Assembly: GCA_020744425.1 (NCBI GenBank)
Contig: JAGMUV010000043.1
Location: 1 to 64,000, forward strand
DNA length: 64,000 nt
Direction: 5' to 3'
DNA from: Dactylonectria macrodidyma
Taxonomy: Eukaryota; Ascomycota; Sordariomycetes; Hypocreales; Nectriaceae
The position numbers were made by a program, and so were the translations under genes. The notes under the pieces were generated by a model. It worked only from the letters and a program-made list of their open reading frames with translations. It did no database searches and had not been told where the DNA came from. The first letter of the stretch is position 1, and each line of letters starts with the position of its first letter. Shown piece after piece: positions 1 through 10,984 of this stretch.

Positions 1-2046
1 TCGTCGCTTCGACGCCAGTTCTTGGCTGAGAATATCCCATACGTCTACTTATTCGGCGATGACTTTGACGAAATGAGCCTAGCTTATTATTTCATGACAA
101 AAGATGGAACCCTGCCTCGACGAAACTACCAAGCGGAAGTTGTGGACTCTTTCTGTCCACAAAGCACTTTCAAGGACCTGCAATCCCACTCCCAAAATCT
201 CCCGTCGAGAAAGGTTTGTTTAGTCGATGATCGAACAAACGACGGCATAAACTCCATTTCTCTAGGGGATTATGGACCCTTGACTGCACAGAAACTTTAC
301 CTAAAGCTTAAAGAAAAGGTCAAAACCCTCCAACAAAAAAGTATTCATGGCGCTCTAATGCTGTCAATAGCGATTTCATGATCGAGACGAGCACTCGCCA
401 GAACCACCCAACTCTGTTTCTCCTTCGTCTAGAGAATCACCGCTCCCACTCGACGCGGACCGTCGATTAGTGTAATAAATACCTCATAGTGTGCTCAGTG
501 CGTTCGGTACTAATCAGAAATCAGATTCATAACGGATATCGACAGGTACGCAGTGGCGGCTCTGATGGCAACCGCACCACTCAGCCAGGTCACTGCGTTA
601 GGTGACACTCTCTATATGCATCTAGCTTTCAAGGCTTACATAGGGGCTTCCATTCAGGTAAGAGAATATATAAAAATCCTCTACTTAACCTATTCTAGAG
701 ACTAATGTGCAAGTAGACCCGTGGATTTCCATTCTTTTCACTTTCCTTCCATCTTCCATACTTCGCGTGGAGGTCAACAACTCCTCAGGAACAGCCCCGG
801 GATAACCGATTAAATCGAGCTGGCCATCCCGTCAGAAAGGTCATTGATGTCAGCTTCCTCACATCAGGAGTCACGCCACAGATCACCTTCAAACAAGGCG
901 ACTATCTCTGCGAAGCACAAATGTCAGTCCTGGTTCTGGGTCCAGATGACTGCCGCTGGACTGGCCTTTGTCTTGTCGATACCTATTTTGACTCTGAAGA
1001 CCAGAGAGAGTGCGTTGATAAATACCATGCCGATGTACCGGATGGTATTCAGTCCGACCCCTTCACAGAGGGTATATTCGATGTACACCTTCCAATACTG
1101 GATCCCCGGGAATATTTTCTGGCTGTTCTGGATTGCCGAGCAAAGGTCTTCATGGAAGAATGGAAGCACTCAGCGGACAAGTTGGCTCACAGGATCGATG
1201 GATATGTAAGAAATCTCCCCATTGGGATATTATATTAGAGGATTAACTAATAAAGAATAATATAGATCGCCGAGCATCCATTTATATCCAAGCACTCGAC
1301 ATCTCCACCTGGCACTGAATTGAGGCCGTTTCTTTCATGTATCGGCCAAACTAGACAGCACTTGCGAGAATTCATCGAGTGTCTAAGAGCACCGATTAGA
1401 CATTGGGACGATTTCAAACACAGGGAGCGATTTCGAACAGCCGCCGAGTGTCGATACATCTCCTCAATCCAGGAGACCTTCGTCGCGGCAGGACATTGCC
1501 TGAACCAGCTTGAATCGCTCTGCAAGCGCTGCGACGACCTAGCTAAATATGTGAGTCCAGCTATTAGTGGCAGAGCTAATAGAACTTGCTAATATGCTTT
1601 GTATAGCTCGCTCTTTGCATGAATGATGAAGGGAGCCGAGGCATGAAGCTCCAAGCGCGACTGACTCAATACAACCACACTCTTACCCATGTCTTCTTAT
1701 ACGTAAGTGGAACTGAACCAGGATTCCTGACGTTGCGAGATCGGTTACTTATTTCGTTCCTCGCTTGCAGTTTTGCTTTCCCCCTATACTTGCAGCTGGA
1801 ATGTTGTCGATGCATGAAGAAGCCATCCCAGGTGTTTTGGGCCCCGCCAAGCAGTCATTCATCGTTTTGACAATTTTCCTGACGACTCTAGTCTTCATAA
1901 TTGTTGGTTTTATGCAGCGTTGGAGAGATATTCTGCTTTTCGTTTATGACTTAGTGGGAACAGAGCGAATTAAGATTTTCGCGGGGAAGCTTACGAGCCC
2001 AGGAGGCCACGATGAGGATATAGAGCTTGGTGGAAGGCTACAGTAG
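1..2046 (+). pseudogene. CorA-like fungal membrane protein, 5' truncated by the window and degraded
   Basis: The reading is open from base 1 (SSLRRQFLAENIPYVYLFGD...) and continues through several short exons to the stop at 2044-2046. Coding blocks I can follow are 1-324, about 525-657, 701-802, 806-1203, about 1265-1552, about 1607-1701 and 1771-2046, separated by short introns. The last exon has two hydrophobic segments either side of a short loop (FCFPPILAAGMLSMHEEAIP and IVLTIFLTTLVFIIVGFMQRW). This is the C-terminal hairpin seen in a large family of uncharacterised fungal CorA-like proteins; the function is unknown. Three lesions stand out. There is an in-frame TAA at 803-805. There is an extra G near 839-840, which moves the frame between RQK and VIDVSFLTSG. 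There is a frame jump around 469-525 between DADRRL and FITDIDRY that no consensus intron repairs. I therefore call it a pseudogene; consensus errors could mimic this. Confidence 0.6.
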
Positions 2047-3044
2047 TTGGTGGTATGATGTTTCAAGTCCCAGACTTTCATAGAGAGCGTTTCCAATACA
2101 GAAGTCTCGGTGCTGCTAGTTTAACTGCTGCCTGGCCCCTGAGGTCCTCACAGTAGTACAGCGTCGCCGATGTGACAGTCTCCAGGGGGCAATTTGGTAG
2201 TAGATCTTCAGAAACACAACCAAGGTCCCTTATCTTATATAGCCCTTTCCGGGGGTTTAATGGCTAAAGAATATGACAATCCATTTTTTTTTAAATGATT
2301 AGGTCTACCATGCACCACCCCCCTTTCGGTCACCAAAAAAATCGCCTTCCCATACAAAACTCGCCAAGTTCACTTACACATACTTCAGTCATTCAGGAAT
2401 CTATTGGCAAGTCGTCGCTTTCAACATATAAAGAAATGGCTAGAATTCATTTTTAAAGGTCAGCTGGTCACGTGTACTCACTTGACGGGCGGACTTTTGG
2501 CGGGGGAAATCCCAGAGCTTAAGAAGACCTTTCGTACCGAAAGGCAAACGCCCTTCGGGCTGAATTATTGTAGTAGTAGTAGTAGGGTCCTGTTCTTGTT
2601 CGTCCACAAATTGGACATTCATTGTTGCTTCCGTGGCTTAGGAACATGTGGTAACTTCTCCTGAAGCAATCGAGATCATGGTCTCTCAAGTTAAGGGGTG
2701 CAACATAGGATGTGGCCAGAAGACATTGAATTGAGCTACTTCTTCTATCTAAGAGAGCGACGAAGGTCGGTCTCTTATACCTGTGTTCAATCTGCCAATA
2801 TCATAGGCAGCAGGCTGCTGCCTGATACTAGTTGTAGTTGTTCACTCTCATCGTGAACAAGTTCACGATGATCGTGATCCTTGCCTCATTTCTATCCTCA
2901 TTCCAACACATGGAATTTGAAAGCGTGCTAACCTGATTAGGAAAACGTCCCGTTCCATAGTGCTCGCTCAACCAATGGTCTCGAGGTCATCAGAGTTTGA
3001 CAGCAAGCTACCACAGCAACATAGATGTAATGATAATAAGAATA
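2047..3044. other. Intergenic, no supported gene; remnant of a dispersed repeat
   Basis: I find no convincing coding sequence here. The segment around 2497-2549 shares a stretch (gagcttaagaagacctttcg and the following ~15 bases) with 38905-38940, so it is a dispersed repeat. A short TAG trinucleotide run lies at about 2572-2587. Confidence 0.5.
3040..3044. repeat. Target site duplication GAATA, left copy
   Basis: GAATA directly precedes the LTR start at 3045 and is repeated at 3288-3292 directly after the LTR end. Confidence 0.85.
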
Positions 3045-3287
3045 TGTTGGATTGAGACCTCGTGTGGCGGCATAACATGCCGGATCCGGAACGACGGATC
3101 TGGTAATAAGCCGGATACGGCATAGTAACAACGCCGGATCCGGATCCCTTTGACACCCTGATCTAGATCCCTTTGAGTATAAAATAGGGCCCCTATGACC
3201 CTCAATCAATGGAGGAACGACCTTCTCAATTTACATCATTTGATCAATTACTTCTGCTATTGCATACAGCAAATTGCGTATCCAACA
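3045..3287 (+). mobile_element. Solo LTR with 5-bp target duplication
   Basis: The segment begins TGTTGGAT and ends ATCCAACA, the TG...CA inverted ends of an LTR. It is flanked on both sides by GAATA (3040-3044 and 3288-3292), a 5-bp target duplication typical of LTR-retrotransposon integrase. A TATA-like box (TATAAAATAGGG) lies near 3178-3189, where an LTR promoter would be. No internal retroelement sequence adjoins it, so it is a solo LTR left by LTR-LTR recombination. Its first 26 bases recur with about two differences at 54087. Confidence 0.85.
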
Positions 3288-3398
3288 GAATACTTTCTCA
3301 TATTCTTTAGGTATCAAACTACGTACTAAAATTATATAAGACCATGAACACTGGTTGGGGCCTTGAAGACCTATGTCCCAGTTGCCTCCTGGACTACC

Positions 3399-3697
3399 CT
3401 ACTTGCCACAGCTTCCTAACAGCACTGAGCCAGAAGTAATGCAGTAACGCCAAACCCGGATAAAAGGCCTGTCTTTTGCCGATCTCAGCTGCCGTGCCAC
3501 CCTCTTATGCCCGCTCGATTCTGCCCAGCGCCGTGCAGTCCATCCTTTGTTATCTTTTGCTGCAGCATCAGCGCTTCGCTCTAGCAGTACCTGCACCACC
3601 TCCTCTTGTCCATACGCAGCTGCTCGGTGCAGCGCAGTGCATCCACGGTTGTCCTTTGTCGCAATATCAGAGCCTCCCTCTAGCAGTACCTGCACCG
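3399..3697 (-). pseudogene. Ankyrin-repeat gene fragment (3' end only)
   Basis: Reading on the minus strand from 3697 to the stop at 3399 gives two ankyrin repeats, seen as AVQVLLEGGSDIATKDNRGC and ALHRAAAYGQEEVVQVLLER, then a short tail (RFIRVWRYCITSG region). The upstream part of the gene is missing. The reading meets the terminal inverted repeat of the hAT transposon exactly at 3698, so this is the 3' remnant of an ankyrin gene cut by the element or by a rearrangement at it. It resembles the tails of fungal NACHT/ankyrin or patatin/ankyrin proteins, but the head domain is not present to decide. Expression is unlikely. Confidence 0.6.
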
Positions 3698-6459
3698 CAG
3701 GCTTTCTATCCATACTCCATACTCCATACAGACCCGTATGGAATATGGAATATGGAATGGGCCTCGTATGGAAGCTTATTCCATACGTATGGAATACAAA
3801 AAATGACGTCATCTCACACTACCACTATCGTAAAGAACCAGGTTTGGGAGCTCTGCAATTCAGTAATTGTACAGTGATTTGCCTGCCGTCGGCTGCAGAC
3901 AGCGCTGACATTGAAGTATGAACCAGCATAGACGAAGGTTTGGGATCACTCTGAAACAGACTACAATAGCGGGAATAATATTTTTACTTTTCAGTCTTGA
4001 AAAGAATCAGGTGTTGAGCCCCGCCACCTTTCCATACTACCACCTTCTTCCTCGTTATCCCCCTCTTCGACCAAGTCGACCGGAATTCCCTGGGTGATGC
4101 CGCTCTTAATCCAGCTCTTCATGCACTCTCCTCTCTCGATTGTACGACTTCCCAGCCGACATCGATCCCATGATATTGTGCGTCGTGCGCCAGAAAAGAC
4201 GCGCTCTGGCTCGGCCGACATAGCGGGTATTGAGAGGATATCGACGGCCATTTTGGATAGACGGGGGTATCGTTGTTGCTGCTCCTCTCTAAGCCACCAA
4301 GCAAGCGGGGGACAGTCGATGGCGACAGGAGTTTCCGCGGTGAAGGACTTGTATTCGTCGAGATCACTCATCGCTGGGCTAACGACATCGAGCTCTCGAG
4401 CAAGCAGGTCATACTCGTCGAGTGGCTGTAGGCTGTCTCGTAGCTCAGGCGTTGTGGTGGTAATCGGTAACCCCTGGTAGTAATCCTCCCAATACTTCTT
4501 CACGCCATCAAGGACTGGTTTGTGCCACGATTTGGGCCAGTTCTTCTTAACATGGGCCATACGCCGCGACGGATGAAGTATCATGGCTGCGCCATAGGCA
4601 GGGCTCTCATCTGTAAGCTGGTAATACTTGTCAAATATAGCCCATGAGGCTGCAATGCAACTTCGGAGGGGATGATTGTCGGATTGCTTTTGGAAGGCTT
4701 GTGTGTAATGCTTGTGAAGAACGTCCATGGTGAAGAGCGTGCGGTCCAGAGTGGCATAGCGGCCCTCCGTGAGTTGAGTAATCTTCCAGAAGGGTTGAAG
4801 GAAAGCGCGTGTTTCCCGTAGGACTCGCCACTCATTAGGGGTGAGATAATCGTCCTGCGTGTCCTCATAGTACTTTCTCTGATACCACTCCACATGCTCC
4901 TGGAGATCAAGGACAACGTCTAGAAGAAGGAACCATGAGTTCCAGCGCGTATCGTTGTCAAGGCCCAACGACCTTCCAGCGCGCTTCTTAAATAGATTCC
5001 ACCGATAATCATTCTCGCGCATGTGCACTGAGATATTGTGGACTTTGCCAAGTGGCCCCAGTCGACGCCAACCAAGCGCTTTTTGCGCCTTGACCCGTTC
5101 AGCAAAGTCACTGCCAAACGCAACTTCGTCGTCACCCTCAATCTGTTCCAGAGCTGCTCGTGCGGCTTCTTTGGAGTCCATGAAGAGGAAGGCTTGAACA
5201 GCGAGGTTGATGACATGGCCATGGCATCGAATCCTCTGCTTCTTTGCCTCCCAGTTGATGCCTTTCCCCTGAAGATGTTTGCCCAGCAAACGGCAGAGCT
5301 TGTCGTTTGAACCATGGTTATCACCGGTATAGAAGCCGATCTTATTCCAGATGTTATAGTCTTCGAGGACATGCTGGAGAAGCTTCCACTGCTCAGCTCC
5401 GCCATGGCTACCCGGCCCATCGAGGCCGGGTAGCTCTGATAGAGCAAGCAGCGCTTGCAGTGTCTCCTTAGCGTCCGTGTCGACAAATTTGACGCAAATT
5501 CCAAGGAAGGCCTTGTGATTCGGAGCCGACCAAACATCTACAGAGAGATGGAGCTTCGACGACGAGGATTGCAGCTTTCTCCGCAGGACATCCTTGTGCA
5601 CACAATAAGAATTGGAGACAAGCTTTTGGATGGAGCCGTGGGAGAGGCTAATTAGGTCCTCTGCAGTGTAGTTCACCGCGCAAATAAGCGCGTGTAATTC
5701 TGGCCAAGAGCTGCAGTTGTAGGAGAGATTGCGGACGGTGACGAGCTGTACCAGGGCCTCAAGTGCGGCCTTCCGATTGACTGCAGCTCTAAGAGTTTCC
5801 TCTTGCCTCGCCAATTGCTTCGTAGTATTCGCCTCACCAGCCTTGGCGAAAGCATCCTGAATAAGGTTGTCGCGTTGTTTCTTGATCGGATGGTCGTGGG
5901 CAACTAACTCAATTCCGTGGATTTTGAGCAAATGGCGGCGAAACGTGGTTGAGACAGTAGTGGAATAGGTCGGATCTCTGCAATGCATACAATAATAGAT
6001 CTTCTCATTTTTCCGAGGGCAGCGCGCAGGCTCTGAGTTCTGAGGCTCACGGGCATGTGCCCAAGTATTTGCAGTTGACTTGCGTTTTCGAGTCTTGCGG
6101 CCGCTGCTGTCGGATGGATCTTGCGGAGCAGAACTTGGAGATGAGCGAAGCCCAGTGGTGGACGAAGCCGACCCCGCACGGTCAGTGGAATGATTTGAAG
6201 CGAGGGAGGACGGTTGGAACATTTCCGGGCCGATCGCATCACGACGCGCCTTTTCGTTGCTGATGTCGAAGCGGAAACCCGATGAAAGTGCCTGGTAATT
6301 AATTACACAGCCCCTGAATTTGCTGCGGCAGGATTAATATTCTTCCGGCCTTATTCCATACGTATGGAATACGGACGGCCCGTATGGAATATGGAGTATG
6401 GAGTATGGAATATTCCATACTCCATCACTTATTCCATACGAGTATGGATAGAAAGCCTG
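3698..6459 (-). mobile_element. hAT DNA transposon, complete between terminal inverted repeats
   Basis: The ends are perfect inverted repeats that start CAGG and end CCTG (CAGGCTTTCTATCCATACT at the left, its complement at the right), as in hAT elements. Both subterminal regions (about 3710-3800 and 6350-6450) are crowded with CCATAC/GTATGG repeats on both strands, the usual transposase-binding arrangement. The 743-codon transposase lies between. The eight bases outside the two ends do not match (CTGCACCG left, GGATGCAT right), so the present flanks are not a simple insertion site. Confidence 0.85.
3991..6222 (-). CDS. hAT family transposase
   Basis: A 743-residue uninterrupted ORF. After a basic, Ser-rich N-terminus there is a BED-type zinc finger (C78, C81, H97, H102; IYYCMHC...RRHLLKIHG). 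The middle is an RNase H-fold hAT catalytic region (SKLHLSVDVWSAPNHKAFLG carries the first Asp; TGDNHGSNDK the second). The C-terminus holds the hAT dimerisation domain at about residues 640-709 (AMSAEPERVFSGARRTIS is the family signature). It cuts and pastes the surrounding element through its inverted repeats and acts in the nucleus. The ATG at 6222 is the first in frame and gives the BED finger its usual position. No stop or frameshift is visible, so the enzyme may be functional. Confidence 0.92.
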   Translation of the reverse strand: MFQPSSLASNHSTDRAGSASSTTGLRSSPSSAPQDPSDSSGRKTRKRKSTANTWAHAREPQNSEPARCPRKNEKIYYCMHCRDPTYSTTVSTTFRRHLLKIHGIELVAHDHPIKKQRDNLIQDAFAKAGEANTTKQLARQEETLRAAVNRKAALEALVQLVTVRNLSYNCSSWPELHALICAVNYTAEDLISLSHGSIQKLVSNSYCVHKDVLRRKLQSSSSKLHLSVDVWSAPNHKAFLGICVKFVDTDAKETLQALLALSELPGLDGPGSHGGAEQWKLLQHVLEDYNIWNKIGFYTGDNHGSNDKLCRLLGKHLQGKGINWEAKKQRIRCHGHVINLAVQAFLFMDSKEAARAALEQIEGDDEVAFGSDFAERVKAQKALGWRRLGPLGKVHNISVHMRENDYRWNLFKKRAGRSLGLDNDTRWNSWFLLLDVVLDLQEHVEWYQRKYYEDTQDDYLTPNEWRVLRETRAFLQPFWKITQLTEGRYATLDRTLFTMDVLHKHYTQAFQKQSDNHPLRSCIAASWAIFDKYYQLTDESPAYGAAMILHPSRRMAHVKKNWPKSWHKPVLDGVKKYWEDYYQGLPITTTTPELRDSLQPLDEYDLLARELDVVSPAMSDLDEYKSFTAETPVAIDCPPLAWWLREEQQQRYPRLSKMAVDILSIPAMSAEPERVFSGARRTISWDRCRLGSRTIERGECMKSWIKSGITQGIPVDLVEEGDNEEEGGSMERWRGSTPDSFQD

Positions 6460-7627
6460 GGATGCATGAAGGCTTTCCGTCGTGAGATTGGCCAATTTCC
6501 AGTCACTCTCCAGCCTGAGAGGATATTTTTCTGAGCCATACCCACTTCCCTGGCTTTGGCATAAGCCTTGATGAAGTTGACCTTGTCCACCGGTGCAGAA
6601 TCAGTCAGGCTTGCCAGTTTTTGCAGCTCTTTGCGATATGCAGCCTTGGAGGCATTGAAAACGGCATTGTCTAGCGGTTGTAGGCCATGAGAGCAATGAG
6701 CCGGCAGGTAACAACAATATACGTTGTTCAAGAAGCAGGTAGCCATCCACTCATCCTGGATTTTGAGTCAGCGACATTTATGATTCAGGCTAGGTAGGTA
6801 CTCGCAGATACATGACTTCTATGGCCATCTAATATAATTAGTCTGGCATCAGACTCATCTGCCGGCTGGGTTTGAGGTAGATAGACCTCTTTGAGCCACT
6901 CAACTGCGATGTGGTTGTCTGTCCAGCCATTCTCAGAAGTGATATAATACCAGTCGGCTATCCTCTTGAACTCATTGATAAACCACTGTTGCTGAAGTTC
7001 TTTGCCTTTGAAAATAATCCCTGGTTTTAGAAGACGGCCATCTGCTGTCACGGCTTCAATAAAGCTAGTCCAAGCGCGGGACTGGGAGCCTTTGAGTAAG
7101 GCCTTCCTCTTAGGATCGCTACTGCCGATAACCAAGGAATCCAAGCCTAGATTCGGAATGTATTAGTGAATTTTATAACAAAAACGATAATTACTCACCA
7201 AATCCAGCCATGATACCGCCCTCGTCAACATTAACAGTGTTCTCAGGCTTGATCCAGCCATACTCGCTCTCCCGGATATCAATGTACCAATTGACGGCCA
7301 TTGGGGTAAAAGAATTGAACCTTGCAGCCTCCTGACGTTTTCCTACCTTCGCCTTGATCTTTGGATGACGTTTCATGAACCTGGCTAGCCAGTGTACACC
7401 GATAGACCTTTCCCGGCCTTGTTGCCTTATGAGGGCAGCGATGGTGGCGCGAACTTGACTGTGAGAAGGGGCATAGCCCAAGGCCTCTTGCCGAAGTATC
7501 CATGTAACTAATCTGGCCTCCTGAGACTTGGAAAATACCTGGGCAGGATGGGTGACCTCGGACTTAGACGGTAGGCCTCTTAATCGGTCTGAAAGAGTGG
7601 TCTGAGGCATGCCGTGCTTCTGATATC
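6460..7627 (-). pseudogene. pogo-type (Tc1/mariner superfamily) transposase, truncated at both ends
   Basis: Three exons join in frame on the minus strand: 7627-7199, 7146-6812 and 6755-6460, with GT-AG introns (GTGAGT and GTATCT donors). The product has a CENP-B/Tc5-like helix-turn-helix (QSQEARLVTWILRQEALGYA region) and a DDE domain: VNVDEGG holds the first Asp, LIILDGHRSHVS the second, and HGLQPLDNAVF the third acidic block. The N-terminal end is lost at about 7627, where a related copy at 10985-11220 continues. The C-terminal end stops at RRKAFMHP where the hAT element begins at 6459. It is therefore a dead copy. It overlaps the second copy in the PSKSEVTHPAQ block, so the two are separate copies and not halves of one. 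Confidence 0.8.
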
Positions 7628-8080
7628 TCCAGAGGTTGGCTTGTATGGTAACTCAACCGTCAAGCGAGCAAAGCAGGACTAACCGAAAGAACGCCCTCGA
7701 ATGGCCGCCTCTGGCGACATTGACATCATACAGAGGTAGATCCTTCATGCTTACCGGCGAGGATCTGGAGATTGATTTGGGATATGGGGCAGATTTTGAG
7801 ATATGAAAATGACTTTGGGATTTGAGAGAAGATGTGGGACATGGGACAGGTTTGGGATATGGGACAAGACTCGGGATCCGCGGTCTGAGGTGTTTGCTCG
7901 CGCGACGAGGACAGGTTCGGGCCAATGTGTTGGGGAGGCGTTGGCGCGGGAGTAGAATAGCCAAATTGTGCAGATTCAAGCCGGAAAGTCAGTGCTAGGT
8001 CAGTGCGAATGCGAGGGTCAGTCTTGATGACATGTGATATCTCGAGGATCATGTAAATGCGATATGAGATCTGTCTTGCA
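7628..8080. other. No supported gene; possible decayed coding sequence
   Basis: This lies between the pogo fragment and the RGS stop codon. A minus-strand stretch (7726-8088) reads open with low-complexity Pro/Ser/Ile content (PISQTCPMSHIFSQIPKSFS). The repeats 'atttgggatatg/gggacaggtttgggat' make it look like decayed minisatellite sequence and not a gene. Confidence 0.4.
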
Positions 8081-10385
8081 TTAGTCACAGGGGGTAATGT
8101 GGGGTTGGAAGCTGGACCTCATTAATGTTTGGTACCTGGGGCTGCGAAGGAACTTTGGCACGGAATCCTACAGATACATTGTCAGCGCCCGTCGGCGTGG
8201 TGAGAAAGGGGTTTAGTCAAAACTTACACTAGCCATCAGCTGGAAAACCGCGTTTTGGGCGTCCTCAAAGAGGGACGTCACTTCTTGGAGGGTGTCGATC
8301 ATGGCAACGTCCTGTCCAACGGCCTTAGTCATTCGGGTGGCAAGGTTGTTGCGGAGCTGGTGGTTAATGTTGAGCTCGCAAGGAGATCCGGGGGCCAGGA
8401 AAGCGTTATAGATCCTGTACGCTTGGGCCATGATCTCCTCGACGCCCTCCATCGAGGTGCTGCTAGGGTTCTTCTGGGCTACATGGGTCACGGTCTTGCA
8501 GCTGCGGACGAACTCATCCACATCCTGGTAGAACGACAGGTTCTCCTCGCAGTGGGTATCGCGAAGGTTCTCGCGGAAGAGCAGGCGGAGTGCAGGGTCA
8601 GTGAGAATCTTGTCGAGTCGCGGAGTGTCGGAGTCACGGGTAATGCCGTTTCGCTGCGAAGGGGCACCGCCTTCGCTTTCCAAGGCACGTCCCCTCGAGC
8701 CAGTACCGTTGAGAAGATCCTTGCCGTGCTGCGAGATTTGGTAGATAGCATACTTGGTGGGCTGCAACATGTTGCAGCCAGGGTTCTGGGACATGTAGGC
8801 TCGATCTTGGGCGACAACCTCAACCAGATCGTACTCGACGAAAAGAGCAGCAATCTCAACAGTCTCGCGTCGATCGACAATAGTCGAGCAGTCCATTAGC
8901 CAGTCAGTAGCAGCCTTGCCAGTGAAGGTGTCGCGATACGACTTTCCGTTCACCTTACGCTCAGCAGCCATCTTAACACCGGTCAGGCCGTCCCTGTAAT
9001 CCTCTAGCGAGTCTGAATCAGCAGCGTTGACCGTCGACTTGATGTTTCGGCCCTCAGAACCAACGAACCGGCGGAAAATGACCTCGATAGTGCCCTGGTC
9101 CTGGAGCAGCTTATCCGTTTGGGCATCTCGCTCGAAGAGCACTAGCTGGGTCGCACCGAGGTTGGCGAGCTCTGTCACCTGCTTCTGCTGAATGCCGTTT
9201 CTCGAGCAGAACCTGTCCAGCACAGTGACTCCTTTAGGCGTCAATTGCCAGACGGATCCCTTCATGTTGTACACCTGCTGGTACTTGCCATCGGCAGCCT
9301 CAATAAAGCGGGCCTCAACGAAGCGCTGGCAGATAGAGCGGGCCATATCCTTAGCCATAGAGAAGGTAGTAGTTGTGGTGGTGGTGATAATGCGAGAAGG
9401 GTCCTTGGGATCGGGCATGCGGTTTGACTGGGAGAACTTGAGAGATCCAAGGTTGTTGATAGCATCTTCGGAGAGGAAGGTATATTCGACCTTAGCCAAT
9501 CGGACGCGGTGGGCAGAGAGCGGCAACAGGCTGACGAGGAGAGTGGAAAAGAGATTCTTGAAGTCCTATGGTGCAACCAAAGTCAGCCATCGCTCAGACG
9601 AGAACGGGTACGGGAGCTGCGTTTCAGACGGTGGCGTCTCATGCCCGCGCGGAAAGCCGCAGAGCCACCGGCGCACAAAAAACGGCGAGGCGGATGTAAG
9701 TATTGTAGAACCATGGTACATGCCCTTGTGAAAGGCCGGTCATCGTCCGTCATGCGCAACAAGCGCGAAGACGTTTGATGCATTTTGTTTGCCGTGGCAG
9801 GAGGAGCCTTGATGGGAGGAGGTTGGTTTGGGTCTGTGGTCGCGTAGGGCTGGGACCGTGGGTGGTTCGCCGTGGGCGCCTGGGAAGCGAGGGCGCTGTC
9901 TATGTTGGAGCTGGACAAGAGGGATTGGTTCGAGGTGCTCTTGAGGCGGTACTTCCTGTCGGGGCTGGAGGGCTCAGAGCTGGGGTTGGAGCTGGGCAGG
10001 AGGGAGAGTCTCGAAAGGGTGCTGTTGGATTGCCGTAGCGGATCGAGGGCTCCGAGATGGTCGCGATGGCGTTCTGGGTTCTGTCCAAGGCGGCCGCGGC
10101 GAGAGCGAAGATGCTGGTCGACGATCGCTGGTTGCGTGTCGAGACGGAGACGGTATGGCGGTGGGAGTGGGGGTGGGCTGGAGGAGTACCGGTGGTGGCT
10201 CCAATAGTAGCGGCAGTAGCAGCGGCGCGGCGGTGACGGTGTCTTGGAGAGGACGAGGGCGATCTGAGAGCGAGGGGCGGGATGCCGCAGAGCGCTGGTC
10301 GAGGGTATCAGAGGGCGAGGGAGCAGAGGCAGACTGAGGATCCGTGGGCCGCGGGGAACGAGAGACTAGGATGCGGCACGACTAA
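8081..10385 (-). pseudogene. flbA-like: FlbA/Sst2-type regulator of G-protein signalling, 5' truncated and frameshifted
   Basis: Exons on the minus strand: about 10385-9724, 9565-8228 and 8167-8081. The protein has a Ser/Pro-rich N-terminus, the conserved NKMHQTSSRLLRMTDD block, two DEP domains (for example SRIITTTTTTTFSMAKDMAR...VLDRFC and YRDTFTGKAATDWLMD), then an RGS domain (TPRLDKILTDPALRLLFREN to EDAQNAVFQLMAS) and the tail DSVPKFLRSPRYQ. Known members act as GTPase-activating proteins on G-alpha subunits that control growth against sporulation and secondary metabolism. The intron 9566-9723 uses a GC donor (GCATGT). Upstream, the conserved reading switches frame near 10030-10045 (SEPSIR in one frame, RQSNSTLSRLSLL in the next), which implies a missing base. 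The start codon end is lost where patatin sequence begins. The catalytic RGS half looks intact. Confidence 0.75.
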
Positions 10386-10393
10386 CCGATAAG

Positions 10394-10949
10394 CTTCGTA
10401 TGCGCGACGAGCAAAGAAAGTGGCGACACAGTGTGCCTAACGAGCTACCGTCCCCGCGGATTGGCTCACCTCTATGACTCCACCAAGATATGGCAAGCCT
10501 GTCGCGCTACGTCTGCCGCGACTCCCTTCTTCGATCCAATCGCTATCGGGCCCTTTCAAGAGCAGTTCGTCGACGGTGCCCTGGGAGCGAACAATCCCGT
10601 GTACGCGCTTTGGAACCAGGCTCAAGATGTCTGGGGCGACCAGCTGCGGGGCTGTCTTCGGTGCCTGGTGTCGATCGGCACGGGCGTACCCGCCATAAGG
10701 CCCGTGCTTGATGATGTCCTCGGCATCGGAGCTACCCTAAAGAAGCTTGCGACAGAAACAGAGACGACGGCGGAGCAGTTTCGTCGCGACAAATCCAGCC
10801 TCGACGATAAGGGCCGGTATTACCGCTTTAACGTTGTACGTGGTCTCGAGAATGTTGGTCTGGAAGAGTCGAGGAAGCAGCGCGAGATTGCGGCAGCAAC
10901 TGGCAGGTATGTCGCATCGCAGGACGTGTTTAGACATATGAAGGCAATA
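10394..10949 (+). pseudogene. Patatin-like phospholipase fragment
   Basis: After a good 3' splice site (gactaaccgataag, 10380-10393) the frame reads FVCATSKESGDTVCLTSYRP, STKIWQACRATSAATPFFDP and FVDGALGANNPVYALWNQA. The latter two are the conserved central and C-terminal blocks of fungal patatin-like lipases; the DGA/G motif carries the catalytic Asp. The exon holding the GxSxG serine nucleophile is absent, replaced upstream by the RGS gene in the opposite orientation. Downstream the reading runs into an (AT)n tract at about 10950 and then the second pogo fragment. It is a dead piece of a lipid acyl hydrolase gene. Confidence 0.75.
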
Positions 10950-10970
10950 GATATATATATATATATATAT
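10950..10970. repeat. (AT)n microsatellite at a junction of gene fragments
   Basis: About nine AT units separate the patatin fragment from the pogo fragment. It probably marks the join of two unrelated sequences. Confidence 0.7.
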
Positions 10971-10984
10971 TGTGAGAAGGAGCA

